Shown here piece after piece: positions 1-10,454 of a stretch of DNA of 64,000 bases. This DNA comes from Phytophthora colocasiae (lineage: Eukaryota > Oomycota > Peronosporomycetes > Peronosporales > Peronosporaceae). A program made the position numbers and the translations under genes. The notes beneath the pieces were generated by a model. The model was not told where the DNA came from and ran no database searches. It was given only the letters and a program-made list of their open reading frames with translations. The DNA lies in the NCBI GenBank assembly GCA_018806915.1, contig JAGKQI010000086.1, forward strand, positions 186,001 through 250,000, in the 5' to 3' direction. Position 1 is the stretch's first letter; each line of letters starts with the position of its first letter.

Positions 1-659
1 AGAGCGTTGCTTCCAGAGTCGTCTTGGGATCCCAACCGTGTGCGAGGTAGAACGGCGTGTCGCCCCTAGTCCGGTCTTGTGCAGTGTTCAAAGCAAATGT
101 CAAGCGTTCGGCATACTCGTCCCAATCTCTCTGGTCGGGATCCTGAACATACATCTTGATTGCTCGAGTAATCGTCTGCACCATCCGTTCAGCCGTGCCG
201 TTCGACTGTGGTCGATAAGCCATAGTGGCTCTCTGGCGCTGGCCTAGGATCCGGTTGAAAGCACGAAAGAAGTCGGACATGAACCCGGGTTCTCGGTCGT
301 GCCGGATCACCTGGCTGGCGCCGAAACGACGAAACACACAGATCTCATAGAACTCCGCCACCGCTTGTGCTGTTCGCGAGTTATTGGCATTGACGATCAC
401 GTAGCCGGTAAAGAGATCCACCCATACCAGAAGTTCGGTATTCCCGTTCTCGGATCTTGGGAGCGAGGGTATGTGATCCATGGCGATCACTTGAAACGGG
501 TAAGTGGCTTGAATGTTGCCTGGCGACACACCACGGATCGTAGGTCGCCCCTTGCCCGTCTCACAGTCCACGCATTCTCCGACGAACTGTTGCACAGATC
601 TGAAAAGTCCTCTCCAGTAGAAGTGATCCTTGATCCTCTGCCAATCCCTTGATGACCTC
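1..659 (-). pseudogene. Integrase core of element A (partial)
   Basis: Integrase inserts the element's cDNA into the genome. Read leftward from about 659, the frame shows the end of the H2C2 zinc domain (GECVDCETGKGRP) and then the three catalytic acids of the DDE core: Asp in VIAMDHIPSLP near 465, Asp in RHDREPGFMSDFF near 280, and Glu in RPQSNGTAERMVQ near 190. The reading continues through TPFYLAHGWDPKTTLEA to the window edge. It is out of frame with the upstream RNase H reading; the shift falls near 630, at a GGATC word. Alignment with the family-B integrase supports the call. Length and C-terminal domain cannot be judged. Confidence 0.85.
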
Positions 660-1743
660 CTTCTAAACTGCTATGATAGTGATGCAGCAGGTCCGCCTGG
701 AGCGTCTCCGGTATAACCAGTCGTAATAATCCATCTCGATCGGCTTCGGCCCTTCGTGACGGCGTGCAATAGAACAACAGCTCATCCTCGTCCAACTCGA
801 AATTGTCTGCTAGCAGACGGCACGTTTTGGCTTCGGCCGCAGTCAGATCCGTCAGCTGTCCCCGCAGGAACGACTTCAGGTTGAAGATCCATGTTTCTTC
901 GTCTTGGGCTTGTCGGATCCGGTCGATCCTCAGCCGTTGCACGGATTCCTCGTCGAGTACTCGGGGTCGCCCTTCTCTGGCTTGTCTTCGAGTAGCCATT
1001 GCACTGATCCGTGGTGTCGGATCCTCGGATCCCGAGGTCAGAATCTCATCCAACCGATTCAAAGTGACGAGATCCTCGTGGTCCGCCCCTTGGTCGACTG
1101 TGATCCCGCTCTCTCGTTGCAATGCTGCACTGGCCAAGCTGTCGGCGCTTGCGTTCCACGTTCGCTTCACATGTAGCAGGTCGTGATCCGGCCAATCCCG
1201 AAGCCGCATTAGCGCTTTCTGTCTCAGTAACGTCAGGGCCGGCGCTTTACAGTCGATCTCGCCGCGCATCTGGCGGATCACCAGATTCGAATCTCCGCAG
1301 ATAACAAGTCGCCCCTTAGCCAGATCCTCGAGTAACTCGAAACATAATAGAAGTCCGTTATACTCTGCTTCGTTGACTGTCAGGTTCTCTGCGTATCGAG
1401 ATGCTGCCTTAATCACCCTCCATTCAGGTAACTTCCAGACGATCGCGCTGAAGGATCCTCCGCCACGTTTCACCCTGGCGGATCCGTCGAAACTAACCAC
1501 CCACAACTCTTCCTCCGGTCCTACGGTCGGTACTGGCATCTGGATCGCTCGGCGTGGCTCTTTCCTCGGGGCGATGTTCACTAGAGCTTGATCCACCTCG
1601 GATCTCGGGGTGATACTTGCGGCAAGGGATCCGAGGATCTCGTCCTCCCTTTCGTGCACTTCGTGATCTCCAAAGCCCAAGGCGATAACAGCGCCGCCCA
1701 TTGGCCCAACCTTCCTTGTAGTCCGGTAGAACGGAACAACCAC
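487..1743 (-). pseudogene. Archaea-like RNase H and start of integrase zinc domain, element A
   Basis: This segment carries a second RNase H domain that degrades RNA in RNA-DNA hybrids during reverse transcription. The four catalytic acids are visible: Asp in VVSFDGSARV, Glu in VNEAEYNGLL, Asp in VICGDSNLVIRQ and Asp in WNASADSLAS. After a linker of about 150 residues the integrase H2C2 domain starts (LLHHYHSSLEGGHQGIG) and then the frame is lost. The first 30 or so residues of the open frame are probably not real, because the upstream RT frame enters by a shift near 1650. This fold is the Archaea-like type reported in plant Tat and some oomycete Gypsy elements. Confidence 0.8.
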
Positions 1744-2684
1744 CGGAGGGTAGAGTGCCTGGTTAGGACCCGGATCCGTCGTCCAACCAACATGGAATAT
1801 CCAAGATCCAGGATCCTTAGCAAGGCCAGCACCTCCTTCTCTACGATCCCATAGTTCACTTCGTTCGGTTTCAGGGATCTGCTAACGAACATCACCGGCA
1901 TGTAGATCCCATCGTGATCCTGCGTCAGGGAAGCTGAGATGGCCCATTCACTGGCGTAGACAATCACCACCGGTTGCTTGTCGGGATCGAAATGCCGAAG
2001 CGTAGGAGTCATAGCGATCTTCCTCTTCAGGGCCTCGAAGGCGGCTGAAGCACGGATCCACTTCTCATCCGGATCTCTCGGGCTCGACGGGTCCTCGGGA
2101 TCCTTGATCACAGAGTCGGTTGGCTGCAGGATCTTGCGGCTGGACCTCAACTCCGCGAAGTCGACCTCCCTCAGTTCGTAGAGTACCGACGCGTAGACCG
2201 CCATGTCCTCGATGAATCGAGCGTAGTAGTTTAGGCTACCCAGGAAAGATTGCATAGCGCGCAGCGATCTCGGGAACGCAAGACACACCAGCGCTTCTCG
2301 GTCCTTCGGATGTGCCTCTAGTCCTTCGCTAGACACTCGGTGTCCCAGGTAATCGACCTTCTTCAGACCCCAGAAACTCTTGGCCACGCTGATCGACAAG
2401 TTCCACTTGTCACAGGCTTCCAGCAGTAAATGCACTCGCTCACACAGGTGATCCCAGGATCCGGCAGTCACTAAGATGTCGTCGATGTACGATCTTCGTC
2501 CAAGTACAGAATGTTCACCGTTCCTCTCCGGGATCCCATCTCGGAAGAGATCCAACGCGGATCCGGATCCGGCCGTGGGCGGGATCCGTAGGAACCTCAT
2601 AGAGGGCGTTGTCCAACAAACGCTGGTAGATCTGCGGGGCATTCTTGAGACCAAACGGCATCCGATTCCACTCAAACAGTCCAA
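1581..2684 (-). pseudogene. RT catalytic palm, thumb and degenerate Gypsy RNase H, element A
   Basis: The polymerase active-site motif YIDDIL lies near 2475 and is followed by the family hallmark LGSLNYYARFIEDMAVYASV. A Ty3/Gypsy-type RNase H follows, but its catalytic positions are changed: VVIVYASEWAISASL has no Asp where active enzymes have CDAS, and VLTRHSTLRWL has Arg where active enzymes have TDH. This domain therefore probably acts only as a structural tether, with catalysis moved to the second RNase H downstream. The first part of the open frame (2600-2684) is a shadow; the true RT frame enters by a frameshift near 2530-2600 in a GGATCC-rich stretch. Confidence 0.82.
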
Positions 2685-3069
2685 ACGGAGTGATAAATGC
2701 CGAGATGGCCCTTGCGCGATCCGTCATAGAGACGACCCAGAAACCACTGGCCATATCGAGAGAACAGTACCACAACACGGCGTCGAGATCCTCCAGTAGA
2801 TCATTGATGAGAGGCATAGGATATACCATCAGCCTCGTCAAGCTATTCACCAGCCTGTAGTCGATGCAGAGCCTGATATCAACGCCGTTCTTCTTGATGA
2901 TCACGACAATTGGCGAGGCCCATGGTGACGTAGAGACTTGGATGATCTTCGCTTGCAACAATCCCTTGATCAGATCCGAGAGCTTCTCGCGATACTGCGG
3001 CGCCACCTTACGCACTCGCTGGGCAATGGGCTTCGCGTCTCCCACGTCAATATCGCAGATCGCACCCAC
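2515..3069 (-). pseudogene. Reverse transcriptase fingers and palm, element A
   Basis: This is the first half of the reverse transcriptase. Recognisable blocks in order are the template-grip region (TSPWASPIVVIIKKNGVDIR), CIDYRLVNSLTRL, CSLDMASGFW with the first catalytic Asp, ISAFITPFGLFEWNRMPFGL and KNAPQIYQRLLDNALYE. The frame is lost after that in a run of GGATCC words near 2570, which add Asp-Pro/Gly-Ser-like codons. It is preceded in another frame by the protease-RT linker ending LIGKGNALPLLP. Very similar in order and motifs to family B at 15.1-15.6 kb. Confidence 0.88.
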
Positions 3070-3971
3070 GGCAGGAGGGGCAGGGCATTACCCTTCCCAA
3101 TTAACAAGTGCTTGTATTTCCAGATCTCATTCGCCAATCGTTGGATCTCCTCAGGTGTGTTGGAGGCTGGATCCCCCACTTGGAGATCCTCGATCTTCAC
3201 TTCGACCGTCGCCGTCACAACCTCTGGCAACACCGCCATTTCCTTCTCGAGATCCTCCGCGTAGGATCCGCCATTCTCGTGGACAAACACTCCATCGTCG
3301 GCGTGATCTTCTGCGGATCCAGGATCCGGCCGGGCACCAACCTCGAGATCCGGCTGGGACTCAGCCACGAGATCCGATCGGGATCCAACCACGAGATCCT
3401 TGTCTGAGGCGAACTTGTGATCTCCATGTCCTGACGCCGGTGACGGATCCTCACTTGTCCCCACTCTGGGCGGATCACTGGCTGTTACATGGCTACCAGG
3501 ATCCAGCCTTCTTGTGGCCGGATCCGGTCCACGAGCGGCACCTCCTCGGCAGGTCTTCCGACGTCGCTCCTGCTTCCAAGCTGGATCCAACAGCAGGATC
3601 ACCCTTCGGCGCACCACGTCCAGTTCTCGGATCGTCTTCTGGGGTCTTCGCCGCGTCCACGTACGTCGCCGCCCCTTGGTCCAGCTCTTCTTGTGCCGTA
3701 GCGCCTTGATCCGGACCCCTGGCGCCCCTGAGTCTTCAATCTTGCCTTGGCGCGCACCATCATCTTCGTCTTGCGGAGGCGCATCCGTAGCACCCTTGGT
3801 ACACGCGTAGATCGCCCTGGGTGTCTTGCAATCGGCGGCGCCCTTCCTGCTGGTCGTCCCCGCCGCTCGCTCGTATTCGTGTGAATATGAGGGGCTCAGA
3901 TCCCCACTAAGTGCGGAATCAGACGACCGTTCAGGCCTGCCCGTCCTTGACCCCTGTCGCATACGCGACAC
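2970..3971 (-). pseudogene. Linker between protease and RT, element A
   Basis: A low-complexity, charged linker with many Asp-Pro and Arg-Arg steps, largely written by GGATCC/GATCC words (for example GARPDPGSAEDHADD). Near its end it reads PEEIQRLANEIWKYKHLLIGKGNALPLLP, the segment that normally leads into the RT N-terminus, and then a frameshift near 3069 passes to the RT frame. No catalytic domain is visible. The first 150 residues may be partly out of the original frame. Confidence 0.55.
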
Positions 3972-4505
3972 CGATCTTCAACCTGTGTCAGGTTGGGATC
4001 CGACTTTGCTTGTAGGCGTCGGTGGGGGGCGTGGGGTACCTCATTGGAAAGGTCTTGACCAGGCGCGTCTAATGAGCGCTCCCCGAGCTCCGGGGCATTC
4101 CTGTGAGCTTCAGGGCACTCCGAAAACTTGGATCCGACTGTGCCATCTGAATGATGGTCACCTGTCTCATGATTACGGGCGACCCTTCGACATCATTGTC
4201 CCGGCTCTGCGCAGAGACAGGGCAGCCCTCCGGTTCTTCAAGGAGGCGCGTCGACATGGGCCCTTCGGCTTCTAGGGCACCGTTTGAGGCATGCGACGGC
4301 TCGTTAGACGCGCCTCGCCTCGCGCTGCATGTCCATACCGACCTCAGCAGCGGGGCATTCATATTCGCCCCAGGGCGCCCCAAAACGTCATCTCCGACTG
4401 ATTTGTCGGAGTGATGGTCGTCGCCCGTCGCACGGACGTGCTGCCGATCCTCAACGGTGGCGTCCAGTCTCTGGCCAGAGACAGTACACGTTGCCGGATC
4501 TTCAA
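3972..4505. other. Degenerate part of element A pol, no supported gene
   Basis: Between the protease reading that stops at 4506 and the linker reading that starts at 3971 I see only short overlapping frames with no recognisable motif. By position it should be the protease-RT linker. It holds repeated CCGGGGCATTC-like and GGATCC words but no RNA gene or regulatory site that I can support. Confidence 0.5.
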
Positions 4506-5864
4506 TCAGACAAGCTGAAGAGGATCCGGAGGATCCTTGAGCCTGTGGATCTCGGATCCGGGCGTGTGAGGACGCCCTCGATCCGACGAGTCTGGCGCAG
4601 CATCCTTTGCGGCCTCTGGTCCAAATCGGACACGGCGGTGCGCTTGGAGCCTAGACGTCGTCGGATCGGATCCGTCGGACTGGATCCTGTCTCGCCAGTC
4701 GACCGTTCCTTCAAGGATCCGGTCCGACGTAGGTGGCGAGCCGGGGCAGCGTGACACGACAGCGGTGTGGACAGGGCGCTTCAGGATCCATCTCGGCTCT
4801 GCGTACTTCGGCCGATCCACCGCCGGCTCAAGCTCCCAAGGCTCCTTCGGACGCGGTGGCGGCGGGATCTCCGTCGTGGCGCTCATGGCAAGGTTCTGCC
4901 ACTCGTTGTAGCGCCGGGATCCGACGGAAATGAAACCCGGGGTGCGAGGAACGTGATCCCCGGCCAGCCACATGCCGATCTCCTCATTGTGGTTGAGGGA
5001 GACCGCTTTCTCACCGACATTGGTAAGTTGTAGATAGCGGATCTTGCCTGGACCTTGAGCTAACGTTGGTACCCATTGCTTGCCTCTGCGTAGCCACAGC
5101 TTCTCGTACTCCTTGAGATGGATCCGATCCGGATGCTCGAAGATCTCGCCGGGTTCCAGCCGTATGCCTTCTTGGAGGAGTAGCGGGCGGGCCCGGCCGC
5201 TGAAGATCTGCCGTCGTCCATGGAGGCGCACACGGATCTCGTCATGCAAGCACACGGATCCGTCGCCCAAGTCGAGTCGGATCCCGGCTGGTACCATGAA
5301 GTCCATACCGAGGATCGCGTCGCAGTCGGGAGGAAGATCCTCGCCGACCCAGACATCGCAGAAGTATACCAAGTATCCAGCCAAGGTAACCTTGATCCTT
5401 GTTTTGCCTGCTGCAATGTACAGCTGCTCACCAATTCCGAGGCATTCTTGTGTTTGACTAGTGTCGATCTGGGATCCAACCTTACGAGCAAAGGCGGCAT
5501 CGATGATCGACACCTCGGATCCCGAGTCAAGAAGCACGGTGGACTTGGCATTGTTGATCTTGCACGTTGCCTTGGCCTGCTTGAAGTGTTTGCTGGGGAC
5601 ATGGTACTTCCAGTACCCGCGTGACTCTCCAGGCATGAGATCCAAGGACATGGCGATCTCGGATCTCTGGTATTCATCGTCTGTAGAGCGGAAGCTTGCA
5701 ACTCTAGCCGTACGTTTCCCATGAAGTTCACATGTATTATCCAATAGATCCGTTCGCTTGTTGCTAACTTGATCCATGGCTTTCTTGTTCACATATGCAT
5801 AGATGTAAGACGTTGAACGCTCGTCTCGTACCGGATTCAAACCCGGCGAGCGTTCTAGTTTAAC
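4506..5864 (-). pseudogene. Retropepsin-like protease (start of pol), element A
   Basis: Pol is entered by a -1 frameshift at 5858-5864; the frame is open from there and needs no AUG (the nearest start-like codon, TTG at 5840, is inside the hairpin). The aspartic protease core is seen as TVLLDSGSEVSIIDAAFARK, near 5510, then RIKVTLAGYLVYFCDVWVGE and DAILGMDFMVPAGIRLDLG, the flap and second hydrophobic-Gly motif. Downstream is a poorly conserved linker. The enzyme would cut the Gag-Pol precursor inside the particle. The frame ends at a stop at 4506 well before RT, so pol is broken here. Confidence 0.85.
5815..5864 (-). promoter_or_regulatory. -1 ribosomal frameshift signal between gag and pol, element A
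   Basis: On the minus strand, GTTAAAC (5864-5858) is read in the gag frame as G-TTA-AAC and is followed directly by the gag stop TAG (5857-5855). Slipping back one base gives GTT-AAA-CTA and enters the open protease frame. A hairpin follows: arms GAACGCTCG (5855-5847) and CGAGCGTTC (5823-5815), with an inner CCGG/CCGG stem. The spacer to the hairpin is only about 2 nt unless the basal pairs melt. GTTAAAC is a known slippery heptamer in arteriviruses. Confidence 0.75.
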
Positions 5865-6787
5865 ATCTTCTCGGCAGCTTCTGGAAGCATGTGCTTACTT
5901 GGATCGAACCACTGTCGGATGAGGTTGTAGAACTCCTCCATCTGGCACTTGCCGTGATCATGAAGTTCTCCGCAGCCGCGACATACGAAGAAACAGCGAT
6001 CCGACGGATGACCCTTCTTGCCGCACTTCTGGCAGGTAAGGCGCTTCCAGCAGCCTAGATCTGAATGTTTCCTGGATCCGCAGTGCGAGCAGCGCTGCCC
6101 TTCGTTGGAGAAACGTGGTCGACGATCTTGTGGCGTTGGATCCGAGCTGGCTTGGGCTGGATCCGGATCTTTCTTAGGATCCGAAGTTCCTGTCTTGGCC
6201 TCTGTTGATCCGGCTGTCGTCGAGGTAGTCGGTCGCTCACTCGAAGCTGCTACGTATGCTCTGCGAAGTTCACCATCGGATCCGGAGTCCTCGGAGTCGG
6301 ATCCCTCCGATTCGACAACTTGCATGGAACGGATCGCACGCGTTGGACCGGTTGGCTGCGGGGCCGTCGTGGTCTTCGGCCGGAACTTGCTGGACCCTGA
6401 CGACGGCTTCTTCTGTCTGGATCTCGCGCGATCTCTGGCCCGCAGCACGTCTTCGAGTTGATCCGCGTCCGCAAGTCGGAGTAATGTCAATTGGTCTGCC
6501 AGATCCGCATCCCCGAGCGTTTCGATGAAGTGTTCGACGTGCTCGCGGCGGGCTTTGGCATCTCCATCCTTGATCATCACCCTCGCACGGAGACCTGCTA
6601 CGTTCAAGCGATACAAGTATTCCAGTGGCGACTCATCGGATCTTTTGCGAGCGTGGTAGTATTGCCACGCCACCGAGACTCCGAGGCCACAGTACTGCGT
6701 CTGGAAGGCCTTCAGCAGGTCACTCCACTTCAGCCTTGTGGATCGACTGAGTTGTCTGTACCAGTTTCGCGCTGGACCAGTGAGCAA
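5855..6787 (-). CDS. Gag C-terminal part with three zinc knuckles, element A
   Basis: Gag packages the element RNA. The open frame begins in a capsid-like segment (GPARNWYRQLSRSTRLKWSD, then LEYLYRLNVAGLRARV) typical of the retrotransposon gag domain. It continues through an acidic, Ser/Pro/Asp-rich linker rich in GATCC-coded steps, and ends with three cysteine motifs: CSHCGSRKHSDLGC, CQKCGKKGHPSDRC and CRGCGELHDHGKC. The last residues are EKMLN before TAG, overlapping the frameshift site. Upstream gag lies in another frame, so the copy is broken near 6760. Family B has the same three-motif arrangement. Confidence 0.85.
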   Translation of the reverse strand: MLTGPARNWYRQLSRSTRLKWSDLLKAFQTQYCGLGVSVAWQYYHARKRSDESPLEYLYRLNVAGLRARVMIKDGDAKARREHVEHFIETLGDADLADQLTLLRLADADQLEDVLRARDRARSRQKKPSSGSSKFRPKTTTAPQPTGPTRAIRSMQVVESEGSDSEDSGSDGELRRAYVAASSERPTTSTTAGSTEAKTGTSDPKKDPDPAQASSDPTPQDRRPRFSNEGQRCSHCGSRKHSDLGCWKRLTCQKCGKKGHPSDRCFFVCRGCGELHDHGKCQMEEFYNLIRQWFDPSKHMLPEAAEKMLN

Positions 6788-7809
6788 ATCTCCGAAGGTA
6801 AGGCATTTTCTTCGTCCGATGCTTGATCTCTCGTGAAGGCTGACTTGACCTTACTAATCCATGATCTTGCTCGTTCCTCGTCGTGATCCTTGCCCGTGAA
6901 CTCCTTCAAGTCCGATATTGCAGAGATCCGGATCCGTTGAATCGTGCTGGATCCTGCCGTAACGGATGCAGCGGTAGTCGTCGCCGTACGCCGTGGAGCT
7001 AATCCGTCAAGGTCGTCAGGGTCATACTCCCAGTTCTCTGGGTGTGATCCTACTGACTCCATCTCGACATCCCGGTACGCAGGATCCGCAGTGTGCGTTG
7101 TAGCCCGTGGAACCGCAGTCATCTGCTGTTCCTTCAAGAATTTGTCCATGGCCGATTGGAAATAGGTTTGCAGCCTGTTGGTGGATGTATGCGGCGGATC
7201 CATGGCACGGGGCTGATCACGCGAGGTGTCCCGCGTTCGGGCTGGCTTGATCTCCGGGACATCCGTCGGCATACGGGCTGCCAGCATCGCAGCACCTGTA
7301 GGCCCGAGCGCCATACGTCGGGGTTCAGACGGACTGTCGGATCCTGCCTCAGACTCCGCCGAGGCGTATCGAGAGGATCCAGTCTGATACTCTGGGGACT
7401 GCGCTAGCTTGGACACCAGATCCCGGGTCGCTCGTCGTTCACCAACGAGGGGCTTCAGTCGGTCGAATAATGAAGCCGCTGCGATACGGATCCTGTCGTG
7501 GTCCAAGCGGAAAAGTGAGTCCCCATCGAAAGCTCCTGCCGCGAAACCAGCTTCCTCTAACAGGCGGAGGAGGTCCAAGGCGCTGTCTAGACTGTTCGTA
7601 GACTGCGCCGGCGCCGTGATCGGGCCGGTGAGGGATCCAACCAACTGGGGTTGTAGGATCCTCATCACAGGGTCTTCTCGGAGGAAGTCCTCGAGCGCGA
7701 TCCGGCGATACGAATCCTCCAGCTGGGTCGACGACCACTCCGATTTCACCACCGGCTTCTCGTCGACATCAGATCCTGGTGCCCTCAGCTTCTTCCGCGC
7801 AGTCTTCAT
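6730..7809 (-). pseudogene. Gag N-terminal part, element A
   Basis: A 359-residue open frame with no catalytic motif. Its end (RIRISAISDLKEFTGKDHDE, then ARSWISKVKSAFTRDQ) matches the start of a retrotransposon gag capsid region, which continues after a frameshift into the downstream gag frame. The earlier part is Ser/Thr/Arg-rich and low in complexity. Another open frame (8216-7806) lies upstream in a different frame, rich in Pro and Asp/Glu, and may be the true N-terminus. The first codon cannot be chosen with confidence. Confidence 0.65.
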
Positions 7810-8880
7810 CTTCTTCTTCGACGTTTTACCACCTGAGATCTGCGCGGGGGTGGTGGTGGTGGATGAAGATCCAACAGCTTTCGCTGATGAATCCCACCCG
7901 GCGGATCAGAACTCGCGTTCCGATCCGCGGGGGTCCCCGAAGGGACCTGGGGAGGAGGGGGAGGTTTTGCTTCCGAGTCTGTTGCCAGACTCGCCTCCTT
8001 CCTGTCGGCAGAGCTCCTCCCAGGGCTCCGCCGATCCGTGGATCTAGCGTTCAGCGGTGCTGACGGCGATCCAACGACCGTCGGCACTTCTTCTCCCGGT
8101 TCTTCCTTCACTTGTACAGTCTCTTCGGACTCACGGTGATATCCGCCGTCCCCAAAAGATCCGGGCACGCGCACCATTGTGGTGTAGTGGATCCGCTGGA
8201 ATGAGCAGGGATCCAACGTTCACACACGGCGCCCAGACACTGACTAACGGAGGGGGTACTCCGATAACCGTGGGGTTGCTGAGGCTCACCTTGTGTACCC
8301 GTCAGTGGGCGGGATCTGCTCTCTCAGGAACGGGAGACTGTACACAGGCGTGAGGGCTTGAACGTCCTTGGCGGGGACTTGGGAGGTTGGACTTGCGTGG
8401 GTATTCCTGCACACAGGTCCTGTGGTTGGGGGGATCTTGGTCTTGGACTCGAAGATCTTGTGGATCCTTGGATCCGGGGTTGCCTTGATGGGTGTGGGGT
8501 CCTTTTCCTTTCCTTTACTGTCTTGCTTGCCGCCTCCTGTAGCGGTTGGTATTAGGGGTGTTGAGAGGTCGAGGGATCCTACGGTTAAGCAATCAACACC
8601 GTTGGATCCGGGGTCTTCACTAGCGTAAGGTAAGCCGGCCAAATCGGGGATCCGGTCTTAGCTGTAGCTAGGTGTGCGAAGAAACTTGCAGGAACACTAA
8701 GGGGAGGCCAATACACTATCCTCTTCCCTTGTCTTAAGTCCCGAAGAAAACCACTTGCGCACTAGAAGGTAAATTCGACTCTCTGATTTATGGTTATCCA
8801 GTTCCTCATCCTGTACCCTATCTTGCCCATCGCAAATCTCTATCTTAGATCATGCTGGCTCTCCTGCAACTTCTCCACTA
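7810..8880. other. Leader / possible LTR of element A, no supported gene except a Pro-rich gag N-terminus
   Basis: Minus-strand positions 8216-7806 are open and could be a frameshifted gag N-terminus (proline runs, MVRVPGSFGDGG). The rest, 8217-8880, lies upstream of gag and should hold the primer-binding site and the end of the 5' LTR, but I could not place either. GGATCC words are common. The remaining open frames look like shadows. Confidence 0.4.
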
Positions 8881-8892
8881 TGTCGATGTCTT

Positions 8893-9352
8893 GGATCTTG
8901 AGGATCCGAGTTCGGATCCGAGGATCCAGCTTCAGGATCCAAGGATCCGACTTCAGGATCCGAGGATCCTGGATCTGGATCTCTGGATCTTGGATCTTGG
9001 GGATCCGGCTTCAGGATCCGAGGATCTTGGATCTGGATCTCGGGATCTTGGATCTTGGGGATCCGGCTTCGGGATCCGAGGATCCTGGATCTGGATCTCG
9101 GGATCTTGGATCTTGGATCTTGGGGATCCGGCTTCGGGATCCGAGGATCCTGGATCTGGATCTCGGGATCTTGAATCTTGGATCTTGGGGATCCGGCTTC
9201 GGGATCCGAGGATCTTGGATCTGGATCTCGGGATCTTGGATCTTGGGGATCCGGCTTCGGCATCCGAGGATCCTGGATCTGGATCTCGGGATCTTGGATC
9301 TTGGGGATCCGGCTTCGGGATCCGAGGATCTTGGATCTGGATCTCTGGATCT
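8893..9352. repeat. 58-bp tandem repeat built from GGATCC/GGATCT words
   Basis: The anchor GGATCCGGCTTC occurs at 9001, 9059, 9124, 9189, 9247 and 9305, giving spacings of 58, 65, 65, 58 and 58 bp. The two 65-bp units carry one extra GGATCTT-like heptamer, so the array changes length in 7-bp steps. The left part (8893-9000) is more degenerate. It lies upstream of element A gag in the region expected to be LTR U3. Frames are open on both strands because the unit lacks stops; these are not genes. Confidence 0.93.
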
Positions 9353-9363
9353 GGGGGTTCGAA

Positions 9364-9592
9364 GGATTCGCACTTAGGACCGCGGGATCCGCACTTAAGA
9401 CTGCCGGATCTGCACTTAAGACCGCCGGATCCGCACTTAAGGACTGCCGGATCCGCACTTAAGACTGCCGGATCCGCACTTAAGGACTGCCGGATCCGCA
9501 CTTAGGACTGCCGGATCCGCACTTAAGGATTGCCGGATCCGCACTTAGGATCACCGGATCCGCACTTAGAACTGTGGGATCCGAACGTAGGT
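9364..9592. repeat. 21-22-bp tandem repeat, eleven GGATCCGCACTTA units
   Basis: Eleven units with consensus GGATCCGCACTTAAGACTGCC follow each other with no spacer. Variants include GGATTCG (first), GGATCTG (third) and GGATCCGAACGTAGG (last). Units alternate between 21 and 22 bp. It is directly next to the 58-bp array and shares only the GGATCC word with it, so the word rather than the unit seems to be the amplified item. Confidence 0.93.
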
Positions 9593-9803
9593 AAGCTAGG
9601 CCAAGTGGGTCCTAACTTAGGGTCCGCCTTAGAATAGGTATCCAGTTCCAGGGACCTGTCCTTATCGTAGCACCACTGTCGCACGTCACCCATCATCGTG
9701 GTCGTTCTGCGTCGTATCCGGTTTGATTTGAATCCACTTTACCACAAATTCACTTCACCACACCCTGAAGTACGTACGCCGTGAGTTCCGCCGCTGGAGG
9801 GAC
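9593..9803. other. Junction between head-to-head elements A and B
   Basis: No gene. It contains the outer end of element A and the leader of element B. I found no copy of the family-B LTR start (TGACACGTTGC) here, so B's 5' LTR is missing or replaced. No primer-binding site could be assigned with confidence. Confidence 0.4.
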
Positions 9804-10454
9804 ATGGACGCTGGAAGAATTGTTCCGCCGAACGTCGAATACGCCTGGCGAACAGCGAAGCCTGACGCAAATGTCTTTCAGAAGGCTGCGGCAGCGACGG
9901 GCGACTACATCAAGTGGCGGTGTTCTTCAGTATTTCCGGAAGACATGTGGATATCGGAGTTCTGCTTGAGGCGCCATAGTTTTGGCCGAATCCAAGACTT
10001 GTCGTACGTCGAGATCTCGATGAATACTCTGACGGCACCCGAGTGCGTCGCTGTCCTTCAGACGATGCTGTATGAAGCAGGATTTGAGTTCCAGAACCTG
10101 CTACCGAGGTGGTCTCAGACCCAAGCGTCTGCTATCTTCGAACCTCAGGTGCGCAGTGTGGCGACGGAGCTTCAGAGCCGACTTGCTGAAGAACTGGTTG
10201 AGTGGGCCACTGTGACCGCCAGGTCACAGGTTAATCGACTCCCAGACGACACAAAAGCAGGTAACGAAGCACGTCAAGGCGAAGCTGATGGTATATTACG
10301 CGATGAGAGTGCTGACCTACAAGGACGACAGCTGATTATGAGACTCCGGGTGACCGGACTCAGAGTCACACATAGTTCCGACGGGTCCAGCAGTGGAGAA
10401 CCGCCGCAGTCCAAGCGTCTGCAACACCATCTGCACTGTCGACGCCGTCGCTGA
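9804..10454 (+). pseudogene. Gag N-terminal segment, element B
   Basis: A 216-residue frame starting at ATG 9804 (MDAGRIVPPNVEYAWRTAKP). The first 130 residues look like a folded, moderately hydrophobic domain (WRCSSVFPEDMWISEFCLRR, ECVAVLQTMLYEAGFEFQ) that I do not recognise. The main gag frame overlaps its end by about 80 bp in the -1 phase, with its last upstream stop at 10373. One indel between 10376 and 10454 would join the two, so I read this as the N-terminus of the same gag. A separate small protein is the alternative. Confidence 0.55.

Larger units (their letters stand above)
1..9600 (-). mobile_element. Ty3/Gypsy retrotransposon family A, 3' end outside window
   Basis: Read on the minus strand, this block gives gag, protease, reverse transcriptase, a degenerate RNase H, a second RNase H and integrase in the standard Ty3/Gypsy order. 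The integrase runs off the left edge, so the 3' part is missing. The 5' LTR or leader lies in about 8.2-9.6 kb, but its exact borders are not visible because the partner LTR is outside. Several frameshifts make this copy inactive. Its protein sequence is clearly related to family B next to it, which lies head-to-head with it. It stands out for GGATCC/GGATCT words throughout coding and non-coding DNA. Confidence 0.9.

Noticed and set aside
5815..5864. tRNA-like T-arm (GGTTTGAATCC) in element A
   Set aside because: No acceptor, D or anticodon arms fit; the sequence is explained as the frameshift hairpin after the gag stop.
8790..9505. Long open frames on both strands over the GGATCC arrays
   Set aside because: All frames are open only because the repeat unit lacks stop codons; the proteins are pure repeats of Asp-Pro/Arg-Ile/Gly-Ser with no domain.
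9364..9592. CRISPR-like array
   Set aside because: The 21-22-bp units are directly adjacent without unique spacers, and the context is a eukaryotic retrotransposon.
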